This document shows, in pieces, positions 43,700 through 52,919 of a DNA stretch of 64,000 nucleotides. The notes under the pieces are model-generated. The model had not been told where the DNA came from and ran no database searches. It saw only the letters and a program-made list of their open reading frames with translations. Where the stretch lies: NCBI RefSeq assembly GCF_042434745.1, contig NZ_JBHLSS010000039.1; one strand, written 5' to 3'. The DNA is from Azotobacter paspali. Its GTDB lineage: Bacteria; Pseudomonadota; Gammaproteobacteria; Pseudomonadales; Pseudomonadaceae. Position 1 is the stretch's first letter, and every line of letters begins with the position of its first letter. Both the position numbers and the translations under genes were made by a program.

Positions 43700-44196
43700 T
43701 TCTTGGTTCCTCCCAGCTCCTTGTGCATTTCGTCGAGCAACCGGTTCACCTCCGGTACCGCCTTCTCCAACGCCGCCTGGGTCATCTGCGCCGATTGCGC
43801 GGTGAGCGCCGGCATGCTCTGCAGAACCTTCTGGCCCAGCGACGACTGATAGAACACGAGCAGTTCCTTCATCTCGCTTTCATTGAAGGTGGAGGTGTAG
43901 AGCTTGACCATATCGGGCTTGAGCCTATCCCAGCCGACCGCCTTGTCCAGCGCGGTGTTGGCCTGGGCCTGGTAGCGCTCGAGCAGCGACTGCTTGCTCT
44001 GCGGCGCCTTGGCCTCGGCAAAGCGCTGGGCGAACATCTGCTGTACCTGGGCATAGACGGGCACGGTCAGTTTGTCGGCATGCACCACCTGGAGGAACTT
44101 TTCCGTAGCGGCGGCATGGCTGGCGGCGTCGGCCAGTGCCTGGCCGCTGACGCAGAGCAGCAGGCTGGCGGCACAGAGCACTCGAAAACGGGACAT
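43696..44196 (-). CDS. exported DUF2059 protein
   Basis: The 166-residue product has a signal peptide (MSRFRVLCAASLLLCVSGQALA, cleavage before DAASH). Two DUF2059-like helical repeats follow (VPVYAQVQQMFAQRF and FNESEMKELLVFYQSSLGQKVLQ). It is periplasmic and of unknown function. It is translationally coupled to bolA. The leader contains a terminator-like hairpin followed by six T just before the ribosome-binding site (44220-44242). Confidence 0.85.
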   Translation of the reverse strand: MSRFRVLCAASLLLCVSGQALADAASHAAATEKFLQVVHADKLTVPVYAQVQQMFAQRFAEAKAPQSKQSLLERYQAQANTALDKAVGWDRLKPDMVKLYTSTFNESEMKELLVFYQSSLGQKVLQSMPALTAQSAQMTQAALEKAVPEVNRLLDEMHKELGGTKK

Positions 44197-44219
44197 TCGG
44201 ACATCCTTCTAGACAAGGC

Positions 44220-44242
44220 AAAAAAGGGGGGGAAGGCCCCCC
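44220..44242 (-). promoter_or_regulatory. terminator-like attenuator hairpin in the DUF2059-bolA leader
   Basis: Read on the minus strand, GGGGGG pairs with CCCCCC around CCTTC and is directly followed by six T, and about 20 bases later by AGAAGGA and the DUF2059 ATG. A further palindrome (CCGACGGGCCCGTCGG, 44241-44256) lies just before it. A strong terminator inside a leader usually indicates attenuation or a short separate transcript. No anti-terminator pairing was worked out. Confidence 0.5.
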
Positions 44243-44378
44243 GACGGGCCCGTCGGCCGGGACGTGCGGCCGGGCCTCTTCGGCCGGCCCATTCTGCGCC
44301 CAAGCCGGTGGGGGCTCAAGGGAAGCCCCAGCGGCGTCTACACTTCGTTGGACTTCAACGTTCGTAGAGACTTGTCGC

Positions 44379-45773
44379 ATGAGTCGCACCGAAACCGACA
44401 GCCTGGGGCCGATCGAGGTTCCCGACGAAGCCTACTGGGGTGCCCAGACACAGCGCTCGCTGATCAACTTCGCCATCGGCCAGGAGCGTATGCCGCTCGC
44501 CGTGCTGCATGCCCTGGCGCTGATCAAGAAGGCCGCCGCCCGGGTCAACGACCGCATCGGCGAGCTGCCGTCGGAAATCGCCCGGCTGATCGAGCAGACC
44601 GCCGACGAGGTGCTCGCCGGCCAGCACGACGGGCAGTTCCCGCTGGTGGTCTGGCAGACCGGCAGCGGCACCCAGAGCAACATGAACATCAACGAAGTGA
44701 TCGCCGGGCGCGCCAACGAGTTGGCCGGCGGCCCGCGCGGGGGCAAGAGCCCGGTGCACCCCAACGACCATGTCAACCGCGGGCAGAGTTCCAACGACTG
44801 CTTTCCCACCGCCATGCACATCGCCACCGTGCAGGCCGTGCAGCGGGAATTGCTGCCGGCGGTCGAGGAACTGGCCGCGGCCCTCGACAGCCAGGCGAAG
44901 CGCCATGCGCATCTGGTCAAGACCGGGCGCACCCACCTGATGGACGCCACGCCGGTGACCTTCGGCCAGGAACTCTCGGCCTTCGTCGCCCAGCTCGGCC
45001 TGGCCGAGCAAGCCATCCGCGCAGCGCTGCCGGCGGTCTGCGAGCTGGCCCAGGGCGGGACCGCGGTCGGCACCGGGCTGAACGCGCCGCACGGCTTCGC
45101 CGAAGCGATCGCCGCGGAACTGGCCGCCCTCTCCGACCTGCCCTTCGTCTCGGCGCCGAACAAGTTCGCCGCCCTCGCCGGCCACGAGCCGCTGGTGCAC
45201 CTCTCGGGCGCCCTGAAGACCCTGGCGGTGGCGCTGACCAAGATCGCCAACGACCTGCGCCTACTCGGCTCCGGTCCGCGCGCAGGCCTCGCCGAGGTGC
45301 GCCTGCCGGCCAACGAGCCGGGTAGCTCGATCATGCCCGGCAAGGTCAACCCGACCCAGTGCGAGGCCCTGACCATGCTCGCCTGCCAGGTCATGGGCAA
45401 CGACAGCACTATCGCCTTCGCTGCCAGCCAGGGGCATCTGCAGCTCAATGTCTACAAGCCGGTGATCATCCACAATCTGCTGCAATCCGTGCGTCTGCTC
45501 GCCGACGGTTGCCGCAACTTCCGCGAGCACTGCATCGAAGGGCTGGAGCCGGATCCGCGACGAATGAGCGAGCACCTCGAGCACAGCCTGATGCTGGTGA
45601 CCGCGCTGAACCCGCACATCGGCTACGACAAGGCCGCGGAAATCGCCAAGAAGGCCTATGCCGAAGGCACCACCCTGCGCGAGGCCGCCCTGGCCCTCGG
45701 CCACCTCAGCGGCGAGGAATTCGACGCCTGGGTGCGTCCGCAGGACATGCTGGAAGCCGGCCGGCACGACTGA
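44379..45773 (+). CDS. fumC: class II fumarate hydratase
   Basis: The 464-residue enzyme has TGSGTQSNMNINEVIAGRA, the signature loop SSIMPGKVNPTQ, and catalytic His and Ser regions (HPNDHVNRGQSSND, TGRTHLMDATP). It hydrates fumarate to malate in the TCA cycle and needs no iron-sulfur cluster, unlike class I fumarases. It is divergent from DUF2059-bolA, as in Pseudomonas, where this homologue is kept in the same neighbourhood. Confidence 0.97.
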   Translation: MSRTETDSLGPIEVPDEAYWGAQTQRSLINFAIGQERMPLAVLHALALIKKAAARVNDRIGELPSEIARLIEQTADEVLAGQHDGQFPLVVWQTGSGTQSNMNINEVIAGRANELAGGPRGGKSPVHPNDHVNRGQSSNDCFPTAMHIATVQAVQRELLPAVEELAAALDSQAKRHAHLVKTGRTHLMDATPVTFGQELSAFVAQLGLAEQAIRAALPAVCELAQGGTAVGTGLNAPHGFAEAIAAELAALSDLPFVSAPNKFAALAGHEPLVHLSGALKTLAVALTKIANDLRLLGSGPRAGLAEVRLPANEPGSSIMPGKVNPTQCEALTMLACQVMGNDSTIAFAASQGHLQLNVYKPVIIHNLLQSVRLLADGCRNFREHCIEGLEPDPRRMSEHLEHSLMLVTALNPHIGYDKAAEIAKKAYAEGTTLREAALALGHLSGEEFDAWVRPQDMLEAGRHD

Positions 45774-45973
45774 AGCTACCCCGGCGACCGCGCTCCGTGG
45801 ACGCTCCAGCCGCCGCGGGGCGCGCTTCCTCCCAGCGCAGATCATCATTTCGTCACTACTCCGTCATAGGCTATCCCACGTCTTCCTTACACGCCCGGAA
45901 GCCAGCTACGCGCGCCCCCGTGGTCCGGCGCAGGCAGCCGAGCCTATTCGCCATCGCGGCACATGGAGCAGCC

Positions 45974-46468
45974 ATGTCCAATCGTTTCCCATCGGCCCCG
46001 CCGACACTTAGCGGCCCGGGCGTCGTGCCCGACGAGGAATACGAGGAGTTCTTCCGCAGCGTCACGGAATTCGCAAGAATGCTGATCCGCTCCGGCATTA
46101 TCCTCGTCAAATACTGGTTCTCGATCACCGACGACGAGCAGCAGAAACGCTTCCTGATGCGCATCCACGATCCGCTCAAGCAGTGGAAGCTGAGCCCGAT
46201 GGACCTGGAGTCGCGCCGCCGCTGGGAACATTACACCCGCGCCAAGGAGGTCATGCTGGAGCGCTCCCACATCCCCGAGGCGCCTTGGTGGATCGTCGAA
46301 GCGGTGGACAAGAAAAGGGCGCGTCTGAACTGCATCCACCACCTGCTCGGCCAGGTGCCTTACAGCGAGATCGAGCGCCCGGCCATCATCCTGCCCGAAC
46401 GGGTCTACCACCCGGACTATGCGCGCAACCCCCAGGCGAAGGAAATCTTCGTGCCGGCGGTGTATTGA
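45974..46468 (+). pseudogene. polyphosphate kinase 2 (PPK2) C-terminal fragment
   Basis: The 164 residues match only the C-terminal half of PPK2: RMLIRSGIILVKYWFSITDDEQ, IHDPLKQWKLSPMDLESRRRWEHY, APWWIVEAVDKKRARLNCIHHLL, PAIILPERVYHPDY. The N-terminal half with the Walker A (GxDAAGKG) and the Walker B/lid region is missing; no trace is visible in 45780-45973. The first 20 residues (MSNRFPSAPPTLSGPG) look unrelated. An ATG with a GGAG site is present, so a short protein could still be made, but it cannot be a kinase alone. Confidence 0.8.
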
Positions 46469-46571
46469 TCGCGAGCCGAAAGACGCTGCCGATCCGGCGC
46501 GGGCGGCTTGCGCCGGTCTTGCCGCCGTGGCCAGGAAGGCGGCACCACCGGCGGCCTGCTCCGGTCGTGCT

Positions 46572-47606
46572 TCAGAAACGCCAAACTATGCCCCCGCCGA
46601 TGACGTGCAGGGTACTGCCGGGCGGCTCGGCGGACAGGATGCCGTCGTTGCGCGTCCGGCCGTTCTGCCGCGACTCCGCTTCGCCCAGCCAGATCAGGCT
46701 ATAGCCGAGCTGCAACTCCACTCCCTGATCCATCTGGTAGCTCAGCCCGGCGGCCAGGCGCAGGTTTTCCGGCAACGGGTCGTCCAGGTTGCGCTGGTCG
46801 CCGGGCAAAGGCGACGAGTCGTAGCTCAGCCCCATGCTCCAATGCAGATGCTCGCCAAGCTGCTGTTCCGCGCCCAGGGCGAGGCGCCAGGTGTCGCGGT
46901 ACTGGTGTGCGCCACCGACGCTCGCGGCAGCCGGGCTCGGCGCCTCGCCCGCAGGCCGCTGCAGGGCGCTCCAGCCCATCCAGCCGAGGCTGGCCGAGAG
47001 CATCCAGCCACTGTCCAGCCGGTGGGAAATGCTCGCGGTGACGCTGTCCGGCGCCCGCGCCTCGACGATCGTCCGGTTGGTTTCCGGACGTCCGCGGGTG
47101 ACGTTCGCCACGGGATCGGCGACCCCGGCACGCTCGTCGAGATTCAGTTCGTAGCCGCTGGCATAGGCCAGCCCCAGCCAGGTGCTGTCGCTCAACCGGT
47201 ACAGCAGGCCCAGATTGAGGCCGGCGCCGGTGTCGCTATCCAGGTAGGTTGGCGGCGCATCGGCCGGAGCACCGCCGGGACGGAGCACGGCGCCCTGGAC
47301 GAGGCGCGCGCCGATGCCGATGGAAAGCGCATCGTTGAGCCGGTAGGCGAAAGTCGGCTGCAGGGTCAGTCCACGCAGTCCGGGTTCGGCGACCAGGCGG
47401 CCGGCACCCTGCCCGCTGCCGTTCGCCACGGCCATTTCCATTCCGGCGGCCATGACGGGATTGGCCGCCGGCGGAACGGCAGCGCCGGAACCGGCGGCGA
47501 CCGGGGCGCTGCGACCGGCAGCGACGGAGAATTTGGAATCATCCGCCCAAGCGGTGCCAGTGGCACCGAGCAGGGCGAGCCCGAACAGAACTTGACGGGT
47601 TGGCAT
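46572..47606 (-). CDS. FadL/OmpP1/TodX-family outer membrane protein, shortened
   Basis: The 344-residue product has a signal peptide (MPTRQVLFGLALLGATGTAWA). The C-terminal two thirds show alternating beta-strand patterns of a FadL barrel (LTLQPTFAYRLNDALSIGIGARL, GLLYRLSDSTWLGLAYASGY, VTASISHRLDSGWMLSASLGWMGW, LHWSMGLSYDSSP) and end VIGGGIVWRF, an outer-membrane terminal signature. The usual N-terminal hatch region with NPAGM is not recognisable between the signal and residue 75, and the protein is shorter than the usual 400-460 residues. It could be a degenerate or specialised channel for hydrophobic molecules. Confidence 0.72.
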   Translation of the reverse strand: MPTRQVLFGLALLGATGTAWADDSKFSVAAGRSAPVAAGSGAAVPPAANPVMAAGMEMAVANGSGQGAGRLVAEPGLRGLTLQPTFAYRLNDALSIGIGARLVQGAVLRPGGAPADAPPTYLDSDTGAGLNLGLLYRLSDSTWLGLAYASGYELNLDERAGVADPVANVTRGRPETNRTIVEARAPDSVTASISHRLDSGWMLSASLGWMGWSALQRPAGEAPSPAAASVGGAHQYRDTWRLALGAEQQLGEHLHWSMGLSYDSSPLPGDQRNLDDPLPENLRLAAGLSYQMDQGVELQLGYSLIWLGEAESRQNGRTRNDGILSAEPPGSTLHVIGGGIVWRF

Positions 47607-47951
47607 GGCTAGCCACCTCTCGCATCCATCCGACTGTTGAGGGGGTACCAGCCGTGCAGACTAAGCGGTCTTGGCTAGGGCAATGCGGCAAGCCCACCGG
47701 CTTTTCCCGGAAATCCTCCCGGACACGGACTGGCAGTCCGTCGACCTCGTGTGGGCAAGTCACTGGCGGAGCGATATCGCCTCGCCATGTCCAGCGTCAG
47801 TCAACCCGCGTAAGCATAGTTGTTGGACGAGCGTCCCACTGGCTGGCTGGAGCCAGCCCAGCGGCCTTGATCGTAGGTAGACGGGCTGGCCGTTCATCGG
47901 CACGCGAACGGGGGCCGGAATCGGATGGACGGCGCTGGAAAAAGCGGCGCC
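47607..47951. other. intergenic region between the FadL-like gene and pap
   Basis: Contains a CTGGCTGGCTGGAGCCAGCCCAG palindrome near 47838-47860 that may serve as a terminator. No gene is recognised. Confidence 0.45.
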
Positions 47952-49436
47952 TTAGCGGCGAAAGGCCTTCTCCAGGGCGTCGTTGAGGGTGCGCAGGATC
48001 TTCACCCGGGCGAAGCGCTTGTCGTTGGCCTCGACCAGGGTCCAGGGGGCGATCTCGCTGCTGGTGCGGTCGACCATATCGCCCACCGCGTCGCTGTAGT
48101 CCTCCCACTTGTCGCGGTTGCGCCAATCTTCCTCGGTGATCTTGAAGCGCTTGAAGGGCGTCGCTTCGCGCTCCTTGAAGCGCACCAGTTGGGTCTCCCG
48201 GTCGATGGCCAGCCAAAACTTGACCAGCACCACCCCGGCATCGCTCAACTGCTCCTCGAAATCGTTGATTTCGCCGTAGGCGCGCAGCCAGTCGGCCTCG
48301 CTGCACAGACGCTCGACCCGCTCCACCAGCACCCGTCCGTACCAGGAGCGGTCGAAGATGGTGAACTTGCCGCGCGGCGGGACATGCCGCCAGAAACGCC
48401 AGAGGTAGGGCTGGGCGCGCTCCTCCTCGGTCGGTGCGGCGATCTGCACTATCCGGTACTGGCGCGGGTCCAAGGCGGCGGCGACACGGCGGATCGAGCT
48501 GCCCTTGCCGGCCGCGTCGTTGCCCTCGAACACTGCCACCAAGGCATGCCGGCGCATGCGTTTGTCGCGCATCAGCAGGGCCAGGCGCGCCTGCTCGGCG
48601 ATCAGCAGACGCTGGTAATCCGGCTTGGCGAGGACCTGGGTCATGTCCAAGGAATCCAGCAGGGCGCGGTTGTCCACGCTGGACACCAGCGGCGCCGCGT
48701 GCGGGCGGTGGGCCGGCCGACCCCGTTGCACGAGGGCCGCTTGCAGGCCGTCGAGGAGGATGCGCCCGACGCTCAGGCTGCGGTAATTGGCATCGGAGCC
48801 CTCGATCACGTACCAGGGCGCGAAGTCCCGACTGCTGCGCCGCAGCACCCGCTCGCCGTAGCGCACGAACTTGCCGTAAGTCTTCGACTGCTGCCAGTCC
48901 AGAGGACTCAGCCGCCAACTGTGCAAGGGATCGTCCTTGAGCAGCGCCAGGCGCTCCTTCATGCGCTTCTTGGAAAGGTGGAACCAGAACTTGAAGATCA
49001 GCGCACCCTCGTCGCTGAGCATCCGCTCCAGGCGCTCGGCGCCGTCGATGGCCTGGTCGAGGCGGGCATCGTCGATCCGCTCGTGCACCCGCGCCTGCAA
49101 CATCTGGCTGTACCAGTTGCCGAAGAAGATGCCGATCCGCCCCTTCGGCGGCAACTGACGCCAGTAGCGCCAGGCCGGCGGGTGCGCCAGCTCCTCGTCG
49201 GTCTGCTGGTCGAACGTGCTGACCTCGATCAGCCGCGGGTCCATCCATTCGTTGAGCAGCTTGACCGTCTCGCCCTTGCCGGCACCCTCGATACCGCTGA
49301 TCAGCACCAACACCGGAAAACGCGCCTGCTGGCGGAGTTCGTACTGGGCTGCCAGCAACGCCTCGCGCAGCGCCGGTACGGCCGCTTCGTAACTGTCCTT
49401 GTCGACCTGGTGGCCGATCTCGGCGGATTCGAACAT
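47952..49436 (-). CDS. pap: polyphosphate:AMP phosphotransferase (two-domain PPK2)
   Basis: The 494-residue protein has two PPK2 domains. Domain 1 (about 15-240) has the Walker-like GIEGAGKGETVKLL and FFGNWYS; domain 2 (about 280-494) has FEGNDAAGKGSSIRRV, FDRSWYGRVLVER and KFWLAIDRETQLVRF. In Pap proteins the C-terminal domain is the active one, and it makes ADP from AMP using polyphosphate. It is oriented away from the EAL gene. The window also contains a PPK2 fragment at 45974-46468. Confidence 0.92.
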   Translation of the reverse strand: MFESAEIGHQVDKDSYEAAVPALREALLAAQYELRQQARFPVLVLISGIEGAGKGETVKLLNEWMDPRLIEVSTFDQQTDEELAHPPAWRYWRQLPPKGRIGIFFGNWYSQMLQARVHERIDDARLDQAIDGAERLERMLSDEGALIFKFWFHLSKKRMKERLALLKDDPLHSWRLSPLDWQQSKTYGKFVRYGERVLRRSSRDFAPWYVIEGSDANYRSLSVGRILLDGLQAALVQRGRPAHRPHAAPLVSSVDNRALLDSLDMTQVLAKPDYQRLLIAEQARLALLMRDKRMRRHALVAVFEGNDAAGKGSSIRRVAAALDPRQYRIVQIAAPTEEERAQPYLWRFWRHVPPRGKFTIFDRSWYGRVLVERVERLCSEADWLRAYGEINDFEEQLSDAGVVLVKFWLAIDRETQLVRFKEREATPFKRFKITEEDWRNRDKWEDYSDAVGDMVDRTSSEIAPWTLVEANDKRFARVKILRTLNDALEKAFRR

Positions 49437-49596
49437 ACGTAGCCTCTCGGGAAATCATTGAACGACAAACTCGGCGGGACCTCCACGGCGCCCGGCGAAA
49501 GCCCGGAACAGAGCTTCGCGGAACGCGGCGAAGATTCCCCCGACAAGGAATGCAGGGGTACTATTGAGAAACAATCCCAAATGCATCGGAGCGCAT

Positions 49597-50355
49597 ATGC
49601 CCACTCCGTCGCCAGCCCACTTGCTGGCCCTGCTTGAAGGCCAGGGACTGGGCGTGGAATACCAGCCGATCGTCGAGGTCGCCAGCGGCAACGCCATCGG
49701 TCACGAGGCCCTGGCCCGATTCCGCAGCGCCGCCGGCTGCAACCTGCAGCCCGAGCAGGTCTTTTGCACCTTGCACGACAGTCCGCTGAGCCTGTTCCAG
49801 TTGGAGCTGAAGATCAAGAAGTTGCAGATCCTCCAGGCGCCGGAGAGCGGCCTGCTGTTCCTCAACATCGACCAGGACGCCTTCGCCACCTTCCTCGATG
49901 AAGTCCGCCATCCCCTGGTGGAACTGCTCGCCGGACATCCCCGCACGGTGGTGGAGATCACCGAAAACAGCTCGATTTCCGATGCCCAGGTGAGCATCGC
50001 CATGCTCGGCCGCTTCGGCAGCGCCGGCATCCCTATGGCCCTGGACGATATCGGTGCCCATGACAGCCTGGTATCCCTGGATGTACTGGCTCGGGTCGAT
50101 TACCTGAAGCTGGCCCGGGACTGGTTGAATCGCCTGTCCGGCCCGCATGACCGGCCCCTGCTGCACAGCCTCCTCGACTTCGCCCGGCAGAGCGGCAAAG
50201 CGGTGGTCCTGGAGGGCGTGGAAACCGCCGAGCATCTGCGACTGGCCCGCCGGCTAGGCATCGGCCTGGTCCAGGGCTATCTGTTCCGCCCCCGCTTCGT
50301 GCAAGTTTGGGCGCCGCCGGCCCATCGCCAGGAACAGGCCGAGGCGCTGGCCTGA
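49597..50355 (+). CDS. EAL-domain c-di-GMP phosphodiesterase
   Basis: The 252-residue protein is one EAL domain without sensor or transmembrane parts. Motifs include GHEALARF, LLFLNIDQD, VVEITEN, MALDDIGAH, VDYLKLAR, VVLEGVETAE and LVQGYLF, so most metal and catalytic residues are kept, with DDIG instead of the common DDFG. It probably hydrolyses c-di-GMP to pGpG. The ATG at 49597 is preceded by CGGAGC. mnmC follows about 56 bp downstream. It is divergent from pap. Confidence 0.88.
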   Translation: MPTPSPAHLLALLEGQGLGVEYQPIVEVASGNAIGHEALARFRSAAGCNLQPEQVFCTLHDSPLSLFQLELKIKKLQILQAPESGLLFLNIDQDAFATFLDEVRHPLVELLAGHPRTVVEITENSSISDAQVSIAMLGRFGSAGIPMALDDIGAHDSLVSLDVLARVDYLKLARDWLNRLSGPHDRPLLHSLLDFARQSGKAVVLEGVETAEHLRLARRLGIGLVQGYLFRPRFVQVWAPPAHRQEQAEALA

Positions 50356-50411
50356 CGCCACCCGACACGGCGGCTAGAATGTCGCTCTCATTCCGCCAGC
50401 CGTCCTATCCG

Positions 50412-52373
50412 ATGACCGACCACCCCTACGCCCAGCTCGACTGGGACGAGCAAGGCCAACCGCTGTCGCGCGGTTTCGGCGACGTGTATTTCTCCCGTGC
50501 CTCGGGGCTGGAGGAGACCCGCTACGTGTTCCTCGGCCACAATGGACTGCCGCTGCGTTTCGCCGCCCTGCCGGCCGGCGGGCGGTTGAACATCGGCGAA
50601 ACCGGCTTCGGCACCGGGTTGAACTTCCTCTGCGCCTGGCAACTGTTCGAGCGCACGGCTCCGGCCGACGCCCGGTTGCACTTCGTCAGCGTCGAGAAGT
50701 ACCCCCTGACCCGCGCCGACCTGCAGCGGGCGCTGGCCCTCTGGCCGGAGCTGGCGTCCTACGCCGAGGCCCTGCTGGAGCAGTACGTCGCCATGCACCC
50801 GGGCTTCCAGCGCCTGGTTTTCGCCGGCGGCCGGGTAGTGCTGACCCTGCTGATCGGCGACGTGCTGGAGCGTCTGCCGGAACTGGACGCGCGCATCGAC
50901 GCCTGGTTCCTCGACGGCTTCGCGCCGGCGAAGAACCCGCAGATGTGGACACCCGAACTGTTCGCCGAACTGGCCCGGCTGTCCGCTCCCGGCGCCAGCC
51001 TAGCCACCTTCACCAGCGCCGGCCTGGTGCGCCGCGGGCTGCTCGGAGCGGGCTTCGCCATGCAGCGGGTCAAGGGGTTCGGCCATAAGCGCGAGATGCT
51101 TGCCGGACGTTTCGAAGGAGCCGTGCCGGATGCCGGCAAACCCTGGTTCGCCCGCCCGCCGCGTCCCGCAGGCGCCCGCGAGGCGCTGGTGATCGGCGCC
51201 GGCCTGGCCGGCTGCGCCGCGGCGGCGAGCCTCGCCTGGCGCGGCTGGCGGGTAACCCTGCTGGAGCGCCGCGACGGGGTCGCCGAGGAAACCTCGGGCA
51301 ATCCGCAGGGCGTGCTCTACCTCAAGCTGTCGGCCCACGGCACAGCGCTCTCGCGGCTGATCGTCGCCGGCTTCGGCTTCACCCGCCGGCTACTGCAGCG
51401 CCTCGAAGCGGGCCATGACTGGTCTCCCTGCGGCGTGCTGCAACTGGCCTTCGACGCCAGGGAAGCGGCGCGCCAGGCCGAACTGGCGGCGGCCTTCCCC
51501 GGCGACCTACTGCACAACCTGAACCGCGCGCAAGCCGAGGCCCTGGCCGGGATCACCCTGGACAGCGGCGGGCTGTTCTACCCCGAAGCCGGCTGGGTGC
51601 ACCCGCCGGCGCTCTGCGCACAGCTCGCCGACCATCCGAATATCCGCCTGCTGAGCCACCGGGAAGTCCTGGAACTGCGCCGCGAGAATGGCCAGTGGTG
51701 CGCCCGTAGCGGCGATCAATCGCTTGCCCGAGCGCCGATCGCGGTGCTCTGCGGCGCGGCGGACATCGCCCGCTTCCCCGAGACCGCCGGACTGCCGCTC
51801 AAGCGCATCCGCGGGCAGATCAGCCGCCTGCCAGCGACCGCCGCCAGCAGCCATCTGAAGACCGTGCTCTGCGCCGAGGGCTACGTCGCCCCACTACGCG
51901 ACGGCGAACACACCCTGGGCGCCAGCTTCCGTTTCGAGGCGAGCGAATTGGCGCTGACCGCCGAGGAACATGCGGAGAACCTGCAACTGTTGCGGGAGAT
52001 CTCCACCGATCTGGCCAAGCGGCTGCAAATCGAGCGTCTCGATCCGGCGGCTCTCGACGGACGCGCGGGCTTTCGCTGCACCAGCTCGGACTACCTGCCG
52101 ATCGTCGGCCCCCTGGCCGACGCCGCGGCCTTCGCCGAAGCCTACGCCGTGCTCGGCAAGGACGCCCGGCAGGTGCCGCAGCGTCCCTGTCCCTGGCAGG
52201 AAGGCCTGTACGTCAGCAGCGGCCACGGCTCGCGCGGTCTGCTCAGCGCACCGCTGGCCGGGGAACTGCTGGCCGCCTGGCTGGACGACGAGCCGCTGCC
52301 GGTGCCAAAGGCGGTGGCGGAGGCCTGCCATCCCAACCGGTTCGGGTTGCGGAGGTTGATCCGGGGGAAGTAA
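50412..52373 (+). CDS. mnmC: bifunctional tRNA wobble uridine modification enzyme MnmC
   Basis: The 653-residue protein has an N-terminal SAM-dependent methyltransferase domain (about 1-240; GETGFGTGLNFLCAW, WFLDGFAPAKNPQMW) and a C-terminal FAD-dependent oxidoreductase domain (about 260-640; VIGAGLAGCAAAASLAWRG, GNPQGVLYLKLS, GHGSRGLLSAPL). It completes mnm5s2U34 in tRNAs for Glu, Gln and Lys by removing the carboxymethyl group and then methylating. ATG 50412 (MTDHPYAQLDWDE) matches the family start; 50379 is an alternative. Confidence 0.96.
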   Translation: MTDHPYAQLDWDEQGQPLSRGFGDVYFSRASGLEETRYVFLGHNGLPLRFAALPAGGRLNIGETGFGTGLNFLCAWQLFERTAPADARLHFVSVEKYPLTRADLQRALALWPELASYAEALLEQYVAMHPGFQRLVFAGGRVVLTLLIGDVLERLPELDARIDAWFLDGFAPAKNPQMWTPELFAELARLSAPGASLATFTSAGLVRRGLLGAGFAMQRVKGFGHKREMLAGRFEGAVPDAGKPWFARPPRPAGAREALVIGAGLAGCAAAASLAWRGWRVTLLERRDGVAEETSGNPQGVLYLKLSAHGTALSRLIVAGFGFTRRLLQRLEAGHDWSPCGVLQLAFDAREAARQAELAAAFPGDLLHNLNRAQAEALAGITLDSGGLFYPEAGWVHPPALCAQLADHPNIRLLSHREVLELRRENGQWCARSGDQSLARAPIAVLCGAADIARFPETAGLPLKRIRGQISRLPATAASSHLKTVLCAEGYVAPLRDGEHTLGASFRFEASELALTAEEHAENLQLLREISTDLAKRLQIERLDPAALDGRAGFRCTSSDYLPIVGPLADAAAFAEAYAVLGKDARQVPQRPCPWQEGLYVSSGHGSRGLLSAPLAGELLAAWLDDEPLPVPKAVAEACHPNRFGLRRLIRGK

Positions 52374-52457
52374 GGAAACTGCTGCGCACCGGTGGGAACA
52401 GCCTTGGTCGCGATGTAGAGCCGGGTACGGGCCTCGTTTTCGAAAAGCCCCCTCCTC

Positions 52458-52919
52458 CTATTCTCCCCCACACAACTCCGCTGCCCGCAGTAACGCCGCG
52501 GTCAAGGCATGTCGCTCCCACTCCGGCAGTGCGGCGAAGCGCAGACGGAACTCCGGCGGCAGCAGCGGCGGCGCCTCCGCGAGCAGGGCGCGGCCGGCCT
52601 CGGCGAGCACCAGCCACTGCCGGCGGCGGTCCCGTTGGTCACGCTGGCGCTGCAGCAGGCCGCGCTCCTCCAGCCGGTCGAGCAGCACGGATAAAGTCGC
52701 CGCGGTGAGGCTCACCCGCCGGCTCAGCGTGCTCGCCGTCAGCCGCGCCTCGTCGGCCAGCGCCCGCAGAATCAGCAGTTGCATCGGGGTCAGCCCACCG
52801 TAGCGCACCACCCGCTTGGCATGCATCTCCCCGGCCTGCTGCAGACGCCGCATAGCCTGGAACAACGGTACTTCGAAGATCGAAATATCACTTTGATATA
52901 AAACTTTTTCTGCAGTCAT
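52458..52919 (-). CDS. MarR-family transcriptional regulator
   Basis: The 153-residue protein has a winged HTH (about 25-105; LTPMQLLILRALADEA, LTASTLSRRVSLTAATLSVLLDRLEERGLLQR, DRRRQWLVL) and flanking dimerisation helices. It is divergent from the NAGGN osmolyte genes, as in P. aeruginosa, and three similar TTTGA-NN-TCAAA-like sites lie between and at its own start, suggesting auto- and operon regulation. The ATG at 52919 gives a compact MarR; a TTG at 52943 in frame would add 8 residues. The ligand is unknown. Confidence 0.87.
   Translation of the reverse strand: MTAEKVLYQSDISIFEVPLFQAMRRLQQAGEMHAKRVVRYGGLTPMQLLILRALADEARLTASTLSRRVSLTAATLSVLLDRLEERGLLQRQRDQRDRRRQWLVLAEAGRALLAEAPPLLPPEFRLRFAALPEWERHALTAALLRAAELCGGE

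Noticed and set aside
47925..49442. 505-codon plus-strand frame antisense to pap
   Set aside because: pap is well supported; the antisense frame has no motif or start signals.
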